Source: JAMQPK01 sp963782595
GTDB lineage: Bacteria > Acidobacteriota > Vicinamibacteria > Vicinamibacterales > JAMQPK01
Assembly (NCBI GenBank): GCA_963782595.1
Contig: CAWAKJ010000005.1
Span: 744,001-808,000 of the forward strand
DNA: 64,000 nt
Reading direction: 5' to 3'
Below are positions 17,765 to 26,658 of the stretch, in pieces. The notes under the pieces were generated by a model that made no database searches, had not been told where the DNA came from, and was given only the letters and a program-made list of their open reading frames with translations. Position 1 is the first letter of the stretch. Each line of letters opens with the position of its first letter. The position numbers were made by a program, and so were the translations under genes.

Positions 17765-19732
17765 ATGTCATCCAATCCATTCGACTCGAACGATTCATCC
17801 CTTTTCGATATCTCGACCCGCGCGCGCGGACCTGCGGGAGTGCTGCCCTTGACGCCCGAGATGCTGCGCGAGCGGCCGTCCGGCGATCTCTTCGGGTGGA
17901 CACAGAACGCGGGCATGGGTTGGAATCCGGCGGCACTCGGCGGCAACGAGTTTCTGATGCTCTCGACCCATGGCGGTATCCGAGCCGCGGACGGAACGCC
18001 AATTGCGCTCGGCTATCACACGGGCCATTGGGAAGTTGGCTTGCTCCTCGAGGCGGCGGCGGGCGTCTTCAAGAGCGCGGGTGCGATTCCGTTTGCGGCT
18101 GCCTGCACCGATCCGTGCGACGGGCGCTCGCAGGGCACGACCGCCATGTTCGACAGTCTGCCGTTTCGCAACGATGCCGCCACGGTGTTTCGACGGCTCA
18201 TCCGATCGCTTCCCACAAGGCGCGGTGTGCTCGGCGTCGCCACCTGCGACAAAGGGCTGCCGGCAATGATGATGGCGCTTGCGGCCACTCACAACCTGCC
18301 TGCGGTGCTCGTGCCAGGCGGCGTGACGCTGTTGCCGGAGCAGGGGGAAGATGCCGGCAAGATTCAAACGCTTGGCGTTCGCTTCGTGCATGGCAGCATC
18401 ACGCTCGAGGAAGCGGCAGATCTCGGATGCCGGGCGTGTGCCTCACCCGGGGGCGGCTGTCAGTTTCTCGGCACTGCCGCGACCTCGCAGGTTGTCGGAG
18501 AAGCCCTTGGCATGTCGCTTGGTCACTCGGCTCTCGCACCGTCGGGCCAGCCAATCTGGATCGACATGGCGCGCCGCTCGGCCACAGCGCTGATGGCGCT
18601 CGAAGCGGAACGCACGACGATGTCCGACATCGTCACGGACGCCGCCATTCGTAATGCCATGGTCGTCTTTGCCGCGTTCGGAGGGTCGACCAATCTGATT
18701 CTGCATCTGCCGGCGATTGCCCACGCCGCAGGACTACGCCGGCCTGTCGCCGCTGACTGGGCGGAAGTGAATCGGCAGGTGCCACGCATTGTCGATGCGT
18801 TACCGAACGGCCCACGCAATCATCCGACGGTGCAGGTGTTTATGGCAGGTGGTGTGCCGGAAGTGATGCTGCACCTGCGGCGAGCCGGGTTGCTCGATAC
18901 GAAGGTGATGACCGTTGCCGGCACGTCGCTCGACAGTCAGCTCGACGCATGGGAGTCGTCCGAGCGACGGTCGAGGCTGCGCGCTCGACTCGAGGGTGAA
19001 GGCGTCGATCCCGACGATGTGATTGTGTCGCCGGAGGACGCGCGTGGCCGAGGCTTGACGTCCACCGTGTGTTTTCCACACGGGAACATCGCACCGGATG
19101 GCGCCGTCATCAAGAGCACCGCCATCGATTCGTCTGTCGTCGATGCCGACGGGGTGTATCGCATGACCGGCCCGGCAAAAGTATTTTTGTCGGAGCCCGC
19201 GGCCATGGATGCGATTAAGGCGAAGCGCATCAAGTCCGGAGATGTGCTCGTCCTCATCTGCCGGGGTCCGATGGGGGCCGGCATGGAAGAGACGTACCAG
19301 ATAACGAGCGCGCTTCGCCATCTGCCATTCGGCAAACACGTGGCGGTCATCACAGACGCGCGCTTCAGTGGTGTCTCGACCGGCGCGTGTATCGGCCATA
19401 TCTCGCCCGAGGCGCTCGCAGGCGGACCGATCGGGAAGCTGAAAGACGGCGACGTCCTCGAGATCGTGGTCAACCGCAGCACGCTTGAAGGCACGCTGAA
19501 TCTGGTCGGCGAAAACTTCGTCGAGCTGAGCGCAGCGGAAGGCTCGCGCTTGCTCGAGGCGCGTGAATCCCGATCCGATCTCGTCGCTGATGCGGCGCTG
19601 CCGGACGACACACGCATCTGGGCCGCACTACAGGATGTGAGCGGCGGAACGTGGGGCGGCGCTGTGTACGATGCCGACTCGATCCTTCGCACGCTCGCGG
19701 CGGGGAAGGAGGCGCTGCGGGACAGGGACTAG
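17765..19732 (+). CDS. yjhG: IlvD/Edd-type dehydratase, YjhG/YagF D-xylonate dehydratase subgroup
   Basis: A cytoplasmic Fe-S dehydratase of 655 residues, the length typical of E. coli YjhG/YagF and longer than IlvD or Edd. Likely cluster cysteines are in ACTDPCDGRSQG, ATCDKGLPA and GGGCQFLGTAATSQV. The C-terminal half has CRGPMGAGMEETYQI, ITDARFSGVSTGACIGHISPEA and GPIGKLKDGD, as in the family. YjhG/YagF convert D-xylonate to 2-keto-3-deoxy-xylonate. The exact sugar acid here is not certain; a uronate-derived acid would also fit a plant-polysaccharide context. No other gene of a sugar-acid pathway is adjacent. Confidence 0.88.
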   Translation: MSSNPFDSNDSSLFDISTRARGPAGVLPLTPEMLRERPSGDLFGWTQNAGMGWNPAALGGNEFLMLSTHGGIRAADGTPIALGYHTGHWEVGLLLEAAAGVFKSAGAIPFAAACTDPCDGRSQGTTAMFDSLPFRNDAATVFRRLIRSLPTRRGVLGVATCDKGLPAMMMALAATHNLPAVLVPGGVTLLPEQGEDAGKIQTLGVRFVHGSITLEEAADLGCRACASPGGGCQFLGTAATSQVVGEALGMSLGHSALAPSGQPIWIDMARRSATALMALEAERTTMSDIVTDAAIRNAMVVFAAFGGSTNLILHLPAIAHAAGLRRPVAADWAEVNRQVPRIVDALPNGPRNHPTVQVFMAGGVPEVMLHLRRAGLLDTKVMTVAGTSLDSQLDAWESSERRSRLRARLEGEGVDPDDVIVSPEDARGRGLTSTVCFPHGNIAPDGAVIKSTAIDSSVVDADGVYRMTGPAKVFLSEPAAMDAIKAKRIKSGDVLVLICRGPMGAGMEETYQITSALRHLPFGKHVAVITDARFSGVSTGACIGHISPEALAGGPIGKLKDGDVLEIVVNRSTLEGTLNLVGENFVELSAAEGSRLLEARESRSDLVADAALPDDTRIWAALQDVSGGTWGGAVYDADSILRTLAAGKEALRDRD

Positions 19733-19733
19733 C

Positions 19734-19782
19734 GACTAGGGATTGGGGACTAGGGATTGGGGATTAGGGACTAGGGATTAGG
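19734..19782. repeat. GGGACTAGGGATT word satellite
   Basis: Words of the GACTAGGGATTGGG type fill the convergent spacer and run into the 3' end of the next gene, where they encode its last residues (LIPSP) and stop codon. Confidence 0.75.
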
Positions 19783-19976
19783 CCGCGGCGTAGGCGCGTG
19801 AGGCGGTCGATTTTCGTCGCAAGCCCTCGCACCTCGGTGAGCACGATCTTCTGCACCTTTTCGACGATATCGGAGTGTTTGCGCGTCCGCTCGGCCTCGC
19901 TGAGGATGAGCTGCTGCAATTCGGCGATCCGCGCATCGATCTTGGCGAGTTGTTCCTTCACTTCATGGTCTTCCAT
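19764..19976 (-). CDS. Small coiled-coil protein
   Basis: A 70-residue soluble protein starting at ATG 19976 (MEDHEVKEQLAKIDARIAE). Heptad-like leucine/isoleucine spacing throughout suggests one long coiled-coil helix. The upstream extension to 20036 is Cys-rich and unlike the rest, so it is rejected. The final residues derive from a word satellite, so the original C-terminus may have been different. No family recognised. A plus-strand frame overlaps it but shows no protein-like features. Confidence 0.6.
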   Translation of the reverse strand: MEDHEVKEQLAKIDARIAELQQLILSEAERTRKHSDIVEKVQKIVLTEVRGLATKIDRLTRLRRGLIPSP

Positions 19977-20117
19977 GGAATGTGGAAACAGCACGCGACA
20001 TGCCACCTCGGCCCAGCAAAAATCAGCCGAATGCAACCGCTTCCGTACCGGCCGCGCATTTTCTGCTCTTCGGACGGGTGGTCCCGGTGGCGCTTTCTGC
20101 TATGCGAAGGGCGTTGG

Positions 20118-20198
20118 GCGATGGTCGAGAGTCCATGGTCGATGGTCTGTCATGGTCAAGGGTCGACCGTTGATCATGGCCCACCGACCATGTCTGAC
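20118..20198. repeat. ATGGTCGA word satellite, partly inverted
   Basis: Words CATGGTCGATGGTCTGTCAT, then ACCGACCATG on the other strand. Similar vocabulary at 25763-25831. It lies upstream of the cupin gene; otherwise 19977-20253 holds nothing recognisable. Confidence 0.65.
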
Positions 20199-20253
20199 GG
20201 CTTACTATGTTCTACGCAGCGACGGACGTGACGGCCACGCTGCATGAGGAGGC

Positions 20254-20745
20254 ATGACAATGAGGCGATCGAAACATGTTCGCACCGCTATCGGCGTGTT
20301 CGCCTGGCTGGTGCTCGTCTTGAATGTGTCGGTGTCGTGGCTGGCGTCTGCCCAACAGGGTGGAGCCGCACCCGGGCGCGGTGCGGCGCCGGATGCCGCT
20401 CCGGCCGAAGCGCCGAACTTTACGGGTAAGACCGCGACGCGTGACGCGTCGAACATCTCCGGAAGCCGACGGCTCTTCGAAGCCGGAGCCCGCTCGAACT
20501 GGCACTCGCATCCGAACGGACAGCTCATCCTCGCCGAATCGGGGCCCGGCTTGCACCAGATACAAGGCAAGCCGATCGTGAGGCTCGCGCCTGGCGACAG
20601 CGCGTATGTCGGACCAGGTGTGGTGCACTGGCATGGCGCGGCGCCGGAGGCGGCCCTCACGCAGGTGAGCATCGGATTCGGCGGCGGTCCGACCAAATGG
20701 GGCGAGCCGGTGCCGGACGTGGTTTATCGAGGAGCTAGCCGGTAG
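20254..20745 (+). CDS. Secreted cupin-domain protein
   Basis: A 163-residue protein (start ATG 20254, alternative ATG 20260) with signal peptide ending near ASAQQ and an Ala/Pro/Gly-rich linker. The cupin fold shows motif 1 SNWHSHPNGQLILAESG and motif 2 PGDSAYVGPGVVHWHGA, with the His residues expected for metal binding. Single-domain periplasmic cupins of this kind are often annotated as carboxymuconolactone-type or unspecified cupins; no substrate can be assigned. It stands alone. Confidence 0.85.
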   Translation: MTMRRSKHVRTAIGVFAWLVLVLNVSVSWLASAQQGGAAPGRGAAPDAAPAEAPNFTGKTATRDASNISGSRRLFEAGARSNWHSHPNGQLILAESGPGLHQIQGKPIVRLAPGDSAYVGPGVVHWHGAAPEAALTQVSIGFGGGPTKWGEPVPDVVYRGASR

Positions 20746-20780
20746 CAATAGCCAGACGCACCGCGCGGACGTATGGCCGG

Positions 20781-20853
20781 ACAGGGCGGGCATTCTGCTC
20801 GCGGCAACGTGTTTTCGAGTATCTATTGCCGCTACGCAGAACGCCCGCCCTGT
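20781..20853. repeat. Hairpin family 3, copy b
   Basis: Arms ACAGGGCGGGCATTCTGC and GCAGAACGCCCGCCCTGT, with inner arms GCGGCAA/TTGCCGC. The loop (AACGTGTTTTCGAGTATCTA) is nearly identical to that of the copy at 26549-26633, but the outer stem differs. Confidence 0.75.
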
Positions 20854-20961
20854 TCAGCCATCTCTGCCGCGCGCTCTTGTCTCGCCTTGGTTTCAAACGT
20901 GGCAGATATTCCGGCAGACCACGTTCGGCAAGGCTGCGGTTTGAAGATCTCCTCAAGGCGA

Positions 20962-21238
20962 GGCCTGCTCATACCAATGTTCTGCGGAGCGGGCAAATGC
21001 GTATCTGTCTCAGGTTGAGGTTGCTGCAGCGCGAAGCCGTGCGGAGGTGCCGACACACGAAACCTGACCGCGCGAGAAGCCTGTGGGCACCGAGCGAGGT
21101 TACGAACCTCGCGTCAAACGGCCCGCAGTGGGCCTCGCAGCGCGGTCCGGCGCCAAAGCCCCGGATTCGCGCTGCAGCAACCTCAAGCTGAGACAGATCC
21201 AACGTTGCTCGCCGGCAGAACGTCGGCGTGAGCAGGCC
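20962..21238. repeat. Hairpin family 3, copy c, split by a second hairpin
   Basis: The left part AGGCCTGCTCATACCAATGT and right part AGAACGTCGGCGTGAGCAGG match the two arms of the copy at 26549-26633. They are ~230 bp apart because another inverted repeat lies between them. The whole 20746-21271 spacer holds only such structures and no gene. Confidence 0.7.
21005..21196. repeat. 31-bp inverted repeat nested in hairpin family 3 copy c
   Basis: Arms 21005-21035 (core GGTTGAGGTTGCTGCAGCGC) and 21166-21196 (core GCGCTGCAGCAACCTCAAGC) are complementary except for one internal mismatch. The ~130-bp interior has further short palindromes. Confidence 0.75.
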
Positions 21239-21244
21239 TCGCAT

Positions 21245-21270
21245 GATCCGGCTGAAGCCGGACACTACGT
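21245..21270 (+). repeat. REP-like 26-bp palindrome, copy 3
   Basis: Core TCCGGCTGAAGCCGGA (one substitution) with tail CACTACGT. It ends one base before the inferred true stop codon of the minus-strand beta-barrel gene. Confidence 0.85.
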
Positions 21271-21271
21271 C

Positions 21272-21851
21272 TTAGTTAAATCGGAAGCCGACGAGTACCT
21301 GTGAACGTCTGCTTCTTGATGTCCACCAGGTTGCTGAAGGTGTTGTTGATGCGCCGCAACCCTTTGTCGTAGCGACCTTCGATAATGATGCGAGCGACTT
21401 CGATGCCTCCTCCGAATACCAGGGTCACGTCAACGCTTTCGAATCCGTTGTCCAGCGTGACACCTTCGATGTCATCGCCAATCTTGAGGTCGAGTGCGGG
21501 GCCGGCGATGCCGTAGATGGAGGGGCCGCTCGACGAACTGCTGCCGATGTTCAGGCGCAGCAGGATGGGCACCTGCAGATAATCTATTCTGATTTTCGGC
21601 CCTCCCGATTCCGGTTCGCTTGTTTTTCGAATCCAGTTGAGCTCCGACTGCAGGCCCATGACGCCGTCGCGATTGCCGCCGAAGAAGAGGCCGGCGAATA
21701 CGCCAGTGCGGTTTTTGTAGTCGAGCGCGTCGCTGCTGAACTCGGTGAATGTTGTCCCGAACTTGACGCCTTGTGCCGCCGCAGTTGACGCCGAGCCGGC
21801 GATGACGAGTGCTGCGACACCCGCAGTTCGAGCGTATCGACGGACGTTCAT
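21272..21851 (-). CDS. Outer-membrane beta-barrel protein, frameshift near C-terminus
   Basis: A ~192-residue small porin/OMP-like barrel. ATG 21851 follows AGAGGAG; the signal peptide ends at TAAAQ, and then alternating strands follow (GVKFGTTFTEFS, TGVFAGLFFGG, LQSELNWIRK, IRIDYLQVPILLRLN, YGIAGPALDLKIGD, VTLVFGGGIEV, IIIEGRYDKGLR). As written, the frame ends TGTRRLPI at 21276. Removing one G at ACAGGTACTC (AGTACC at 21294-21299 on the plus strand) gives QTFTVLVGFRFN and a stop at 21272, restoring the terminal-Phe beta-signal. The insertion is real or a consensus error. Confidence 0.8.
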
Positions 21852-21940
21852 GGGAGGGACTCCTCTGGGGCCAGGGAGCCGGGGGAAGAAAGCCGGGACG
21901 AACCGGCTGTTCCCATAGTACCGCAATCAGTCCGACGAAT

Positions 21941-23452
21941 CTACGCCGGCACCTGAAGGTCGGGCATTGGTTTGGCGGTGAACAGCCTTCGGCACGGCTT
22001 CGCAAGCCATCGGGCCATGCGTTCGGACTTGGCATGACGCGCGCTATCGGTGGCGATGCCGGTGTTGGCATACATCTGGCGATAGAGCTTCGAGCACAAC
22101 ACGAAGCCGATGCGGTTCTTCAACGACTTCACCGCACGCGATCGCCGCCAGATGTGCGGCAGGCTGTAGAACTGGTCCCACACACCTTGCGTACGTTCGC
22201 GAATCTCGTCGGGTGTCAGCACCGGATGCGGCGTGTAGACCTTGGGACGGCGCGCCTGAGGGATCAGCCAATGCCTGGTGATCGGAATCCCATCCACCGC
22301 CTCGGCATCCTTTTTCTTCGTCTGCCCGAGTTCCCACTTCGCAAAATCAACCGTGCCGGGAAACGGCGTCAGCATCACGAACTGCGCGAATGTGACGTCT
22401 GCTTCGAGAGCAAGCGTGACGGTGGCGTTGAACGTCTCGGCGCGATCGCTGGGCAGTCCGAAGATGAACGACCCGAGGACATGAATGCCGTGGTGTTTGA
22501 ACTGCTGCAGTCGCGCGACGAGCGCCTGCCCGTGGAGGTTGAAGCCCTTGTAGACGTCCTTTAGACCTTCCTCGGTCACCGATTCGACGCCCACGAGCGC
22601 ACCCTTGATGCGCGCTTTGCACATCGCATCGAGGAATTCGGGATCTTCGGCCGCCTCCATCGTGATCTGCGTGAAGAAGTTCATGTCGCTCGGCAACTTC
22701 GCGAGCCGCGTCATCAGCTCGAAGCGCTCGGCGCGCAACGCTTTCAGCTCGTTCAGGCGCTGAGGATCGGCACGCCGAGAGGCCTGTTCGAGATCCTCAA
22801 GGGTGACTGGATAGAAGTTGTCGTCGGCGAGCGCGATGAAGCGGAATCCGAGGCGCCGCAACTGAACGATCTCTTCCAGCACGGCGTCAACGCCGCGCTG
22901 ACGCGGTTCCTGCCCGTCGGTTTTCCACACCGAGCAGAACGAGCAGTGTTTCGGACAGCCGCGCACGGTCTGCACCGACGCCCACATATAGCGATCGGGT
23001 GGAAGGAGATCCCAGCGTGCCTTCAGAAAACGATCGGCGTCTATCTTTCCGCCTTCATACACTTTGGTGCTGCTGCCGTTGAGGCAGCCGTCGATCGCGT
23101 CGCCCCAGGCAATGTCGCCGTCTCCTTTGACGACCGCGTGGGCCCCGCCGAGATCGATGGCCTCTTCAGGGTAGAGCGTGGCGTGAATCCCGCCATACAC
23201 GACCCATGCGCCCCGCGCGCGGGCAAGCTGGCCGACCTCGTATCCCCGGAGAGCGTTGCCCGTGTGAATGCCGATTCCGACCACATCACCAGGAGCGATG
23301 GTGGCGGGATCGAGCCGCTCGAGCGTCTCGTCCGTGATGATGGGGTCGCCGTAGCGTGAAGGGGTGGCTGCTGCTAAAACATAGAGCCAACGGGGGGTTA
23401 TGACCGCAAGGCCAAAAGACACATGGCTCGGATTGACGAGGTGGATGCGCAT
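21941..23452 (-). CDS. B12-binding-domain radical SAM protein
   Basis: A ~503-residue protein. The N-terminal cobalamin-binding-like Rossmann domain (MRIHLVNPSHVSFG, VVGIGIHTGNALRGYEV, WVVYGGIHATLYPEEA) is followed by a radical SAM core with the cluster motif CPKHCSFC, FIALADDNFYPV, GALVGVESVTEEGLK and GIHVLGSFIFGLPSDRAETF. The C-terminal ~100 residues resemble the DUF4070-type tail. The organisation is like hopanoid- and bacteriochlorophyll-modifying methylases and cyclases; the substrate cannot be read from sequence. ATG 23452 is used; no clear Shine-Dalgarno is seen and the leader is AT-rich. No tailoring partner gene is adjacent. Confidence 0.88.
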   Translation of the reverse strand: MRIHLVNPSHVSFGLAVITPRWLYVLAAATPSRYGDPIITDETLERLDPATIAPGDVVGIGIHTGNALRGYEVGQLARARGAWVVYGGIHATLYPEEAIDLGGAHAVVKGDGDIAWGDAIDGCLNGSSTKVYEGGKIDADRFLKARWDLLPPDRYMWASVQTVRGCPKHCSFCSVWKTDGQEPRQRGVDAVLEEIVQLRRLGFRFIALADDNFYPVTLEDLEQASRRADPQRLNELKALRAERFELMTRLAKLPSDMNFFTQITMEAAEDPEFLDAMCKARIKGALVGVESVTEEGLKDVYKGFNLHGQALVARLQQFKHHGIHVLGSFIFGLPSDRAETFNATVTLALEADVTFAQFVMLTPFPGTVDFAKWELGQTKKKDAEAVDGIPITRHWLIPQARRPKVYTPHPVLTPDEIRERTQGVWDQFYSLPHIWRRSRAVKSLKNRIGFVLCSKLYRQMYANTGIATDSARHAKSERMARWLAKPCRRLFTAKPMPDLQVPA

Positions 23453-23522
23453 GTTTATCAACTAATTAATTAAGTATACGACGGATTGTACGGTATTTAG
23501 CAAGTATTTCGGAGGCGGGCGC

Positions 23523-25787
23523 CTAAAACTCCAGCTGGAGCCCGGCGGATGGAATGATCGGGAACATCGAGTCGAACAGTCCAAAGACCTGACGCGTGTT
23601 GCCGTTGATGCCAGGTGATGCGGCGCGCACGTTGTCGCGGTTGTAGATGTTCAGACCTTCGGCGAAGAGCGTGAGCCGTGTGTTCCGCCACGTGAACGTG
23701 CGGTTGGCCCGGACATCGAGTCGGGTATAGACGGGCACGCGAACACCGTTGCGAATGGTGCTGAGGAAGTAGCCCTGATTCTCACGCGACTCGTAGTACC
23801 CAGGTGCAGGGAAGTTGCTGCCGGCGCGAAAGCGCGTGCTGAAGCTCATGCGATCGCTCAAGCGGTACACTCCGTAGGCGTTCAGCGTGTGGCGCTGGTC
23901 GTGATCGCCAGAGAAGTGCTCGCCGGTGAGCGTATTCCGATACTCCGTAAACGCCAGGTTGTAGGCGACCCAGCCGGACAGGCCGTTCGGCGTGCGCCGC
24001 TGGACGACCAGCTCGACCCCGCGAGAGTGGCCCTCGAGGGAGTTCTCGTACCGCGATGTGAACGACGGCAGAACCAGGCGTCCGTCAACGACACGGAACT
24101 CGGCGTTGGGAAGCCACGGGTAATCGTGGTCCTCGCGATTGTAGGCCGAGAGCTGCCACGTTGCCGTTCGGCTGAGTGGCCCTTCGACGCCTGCATCGAA
24201 GTGATACGAGCGGAATTGCTTCACGTCCGCACCACGGAGACCCTTCACCTCGACAGGCTCTGGCTCCTGTCGGTAAATGCCGCCCGCGACGCGCCCGAAC
24301 ACGGACGCGAAGAGGGGCCAGCGTGTTTCCATCCATGGAGACGCCGACGTGTGGCCGGTGAGCGTGGAATGATCGATTCGCACACCCGGCACCAGCGATG
24401 CGCGACCTTTTGAGATCCGCGCGAGCACGTATGAAGATGCGGCCGTCGTCGAGGCACTGAAGTCTTCGCGCACGACGAACTGCGGACGCCCAATTTCGAA
24501 ATCCTGTTCGAACTGCGATGCCCGCGATCGCCGAAGCTCGCCTCCGCCATCCAGCGTGAGGCGCGAGGAATGCTGATAGGTCCAATCGGCGCGGTACATG
24601 AGGTCGGTGCGACGTCCCCGGTCGAGTTGAACATTGTCGCGGCTCTCGTTGCGGAAGCGGTTGGCGGCGGCGGCGACTTTCTGCGTCACCACGAAACGCG
24701 GCGACATGAACACGCGCCACGTGACGACTGCGACGCCCACATCGTTGACCCCTTGCTGAACGTCATTGGTGTCGATGCGGCTCGCGTCCTGCTCCAGACG
24801 CGATCGGCCGGCCGTAATCGCAACCTGGATCTGATGCCTGGCGCCCACGTCGCGCACCAGCTTGGCCTGCATGTCGTGGAACCCGAAACCAAAGGTGTTT
24901 TCAGGATCGATGCGCCGGATGACCGCTCCGAGATAGCTCTTTCTTGCCGAGAGGAGCCACGAGCCGCGTTTCGACGATCCAAGCGGACCGTCCAGCACCA
25001 GGGACGAGTCGGTCATGCTCGTACGGACGAGGGTTCTCACCCGATCGCGCGAGCCTTCGCGCACGAGGAAGTTGAGCTCGGCACCCGTATGGTTGCCGTA
25101 GCGCTGCGGGTACGATCCGGCCGCGAGCGTGATTTCCTCGAGCACATCTCCATTGACCATGGCGATCGAGCCCGTGTCCTGCTCGGCTTGCACGGTGTGC
25201 ACGAGCAGCGGGGTCGAGATGCCTTCAAAGGTGAAGTTCATGTTGCGAACTGGAAGGCCGCGCACGGTGAACTCGCTCCGAAGGTCGTCGCCTGTCGCGA
25301 CGCCCGGCAGGACGTGAATGGCTCGCATCGGATCATTCGTAATGACGCCACGCAGTTGCTGAAGTTCGTTGCTGCGGAGCACTTGCTCGCCGCCTTCGGT
25401 GCGATTGTCGGTGCCGGCGGAGCTCACGTTGATCGTCTCCGCGTAGGTACCGGTGCCGGCGGCGATCGGAATCGTGATGTCCAGCACGTCACCGGCGGGA
25501 ACCTCGATGCTGCGCCGGACGAGAACGAAATCAACGGCCGACACTGAGAGCTCACGACGGCCTGACGGGACATTGTCGAGCTGAAAGCGGCCGTCGCTGC
25601 CTGTGATCGTGCTCAACTTGCTGTCAGGAATACGGACGGCGACTTTTTCGAGCGGTGTACCGTCGCGCGCATCGACCACAACGCCGCGCAGCGTTCCGGT
25701 TGCCGGCGTTTGTCCCGTTGCCGGGATGGACAGCGCCAACGCGAGTAAGAGCGCCGCCGCCACGGTGGTCGATGGGCGATAGGCCAT
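23523..25787 (-). CDS. TonB-dependent receptor with carboxypeptidase-regulatory N-domain
   Basis: A 754-residue outer-membrane receptor. ATG 25787 is chosen because codons further up come from the ATGGTC satellite. A signal peptide ending PATGQ is followed by a regulatory-like beta domain (GTLRGVVVDARDGTPLEKVAV, ~residues 30-105), a plug (QVLRSNELQQL, PGVATGDDLRSEFTVRGLPVRN) and a barrel ending GLQLEF (terminal Phe). Much shorter than the receptor at 7841-11476 and closer to ordinary FecA/CirA-like barrels. No substrate-linked neighbour gives its cargo. Confidence 0.92.
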   Translation of the reverse strand: MAYRPSTTVAAALLLALALSIPATGQTPATGTLRGVVVDARDGTPLEKVAVRIPDSKLSTITGSDGRFQLDNVPSGRRELSVSAVDFVLVRRSIEVPAGDVLDITIPIAAGTGTYAETINVSSAGTDNRTEGGEQVLRSNELQQLRGVITNDPMRAIHVLPGVATGDDLRSEFTVRGLPVRNMNFTFEGISTPLLVHTVQAEQDTGSIAMVNGDVLEEITLAAGSYPQRYGNHTGAELNFLVREGSRDRVRTLVRTSMTDSSLVLDGPLGSSKRGSWLLSARKSYLGAVIRRIDPENTFGFGFHDMQAKLVRDVGARHQIQVAITAGRSRLEQDASRIDTNDVQQGVNDVGVAVVTWRVFMSPRFVVTQKVAAAANRFRNESRDNVQLDRGRRTDLMYRADWTYQHSSRLTLDGGGELRRSRASQFEQDFEIGRPQFVVREDFSASTTAASSYVLARISKGRASLVPGVRIDHSTLTGHTSASPWMETRWPLFASVFGRVAGGIYRQEPEPVEVKGLRGADVKQFRSYHFDAGVEGPLSRTATWQLSAYNREDHDYPWLPNAEFRVVDGRLVLPSFTSRYENSLEGHSRGVELVVQRRTPNGLSGWVAYNLAFTEYRNTLTGEHFSGDHDQRHTLNAYGVYRLSDRMSFSTRFRAGSNFPAPGYYESRENQGYFLSTIRNGVRVPVYTRLDVRANRTFTWRNTRLTLFAEGLNIYNRDNVRAASPGINGNTRQVFGLFDSMFPIIPSAGLQLEF

Positions 25788-25831
25788 GGTCAGTGGTCGA
25801 TGGTCTGTCAGTGGGCGATTGTCAGTTGTCG
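25763..25831. repeat. GGTCGATGG word satellite
   Basis: Words GGTCGATGGGCGAT, GGTCAGTGGTCGATGGTCTG and GTCAGTGGGCGATTGTCAG span the start codon of the TonB receptor gene, whose upstream codons (NRPLTDHRPLT) are satellite-derived. Confidence 0.65.
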
Positions 25832-25936
25832 TCCGGCGCAAGTGCAGGGTATGTGCCAGTCGGAATGTGAAGAATGTCCGCCATATTCCTGCACGTGACG
25901 GCCGGGATGACCAAACAATTGGACGGACAGATCAGC

Positions 25937-26371
25937 TCAGTGGGTGCGGTACTCGATCATGAGTGCGGGCTGCTCGCCTTGTGGGAGGTGGGTGACGAAC
26001 AAGCCCAGGCCGCGAAGCTGATCGAGCAGCACATCCTGATGGATGGGTTTGGTCAGAAACAGCAACGCGCGCAAAGACGAGGCGCGCATGTGGTGCATCT
26101 CGTCGGTGGACACGCTCATCATGATCACCGGCACGCTGCCGAGGGGCGACACCTGCTCGCGGAGCCAGTTCAGGAAATCGATTCCCGTTTCGTTGCCAGC
26201 CAGGTAGATGTCGGAGATGACAAGCGCCGGCAGATCGCGCTTGAGAAAGAGCTTTGCCGAGTCAGCGTTCGTCACGGTGACGACGTCGTTCACCAGGTTG
26301 AGCTGCGCGAGCGTCTCGCGCACCAGCGTGGCGTCGTTCGAGTCGTCTTCGATGAGCAGAATCGGCCGCAT
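25937..26371 (-). CDS. Single-domain response regulator (CheY/Rcp1-like)
   Basis: A 144-residue receiver domain without an output domain, starting at ATG 26371 (MRPILLIEDDSNDATLVRET). Acidic pocket EDD, phosphoacceptor Asp in LVISDIYLAGNETG, and the conserved Lys in LFLTKPIHQDV are present. The extended beta4-alpha4 region and IEDDSND start resemble Rcp1-type regulators paired with bacteriophytochromes or hybrid kinases. No histidine kinase is adjacent, so the partner is elsewhere. Confidence 0.9.
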   Translation of the reverse strand: MRPILLIEDDSNDATLVRETLAQLNLVNDVVTVTNADSAKLFLKRDLPALVISDIYLAGNETGIDFLNWLREQVSPLGSVPVIMMSVSTDEMHHMRASSLRALLFLTKPIHQDVLLDQLRGLGLFVTHLPQGEQPALMIEYRTH

Positions 26372-26548
26372 GCCCGCGCATTCTATCGCAAGAATGAAAG
26401 GTCTCGTTTGCGGGAATTGATCCTGATCTCGCTGGTGCACACTTCTTCTTGCTTGAATGGGCTCTTTCTGAACGCGCCTGAACCAGTCCTTGGGAACAGG
26501 AGGTTAGGAGACCAGGAGGAACGGTTTCAAAAACTCGCGTCGGACGAC

Positions 26549-26633
26549 GCCTGCTTACGCCGATGTTCTGCGGAGCGGGCAATAGATACTCAGAAACACG
26601 TTGCCCGCGAGCAGAACGTCGGCGTGAGCAGGC
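26549..26633. repeat. Hairpin family 3, copy a (intact)
   Basis: Arms of ~33 bp: GCCTGCTTACGCCGATGTTC with GCGGAGCGGGCAA, against TTGCCCGCGAGCAGAACGTC with GGCGTGAGCAGGC; loop TAGATACTCAGAAACACG. Flanks GGTTTCAAA (26524) and TTTGAAACC (26645) are also complementary, so the complete element may be ~130 bp. Confidence 0.8.
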
Positions 26634-26658
26634 CGCTCGCTCAGCTTTGAAACCGATT

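Noticed and set aside
19798..20247. Plus-strand 149-codon frame over the coiled-coil gene
   Set aside because: Includes satellite-derived codons and lacks protein-like character; the minus-strand frame has regular heptads.
20746..21271. Possible transposon remnant in the gene-free spacer
   Set aside because: No reading frame resembles a transposase; only palindromic repeats are visible, so it is annotated as repeats, not as an IS element.
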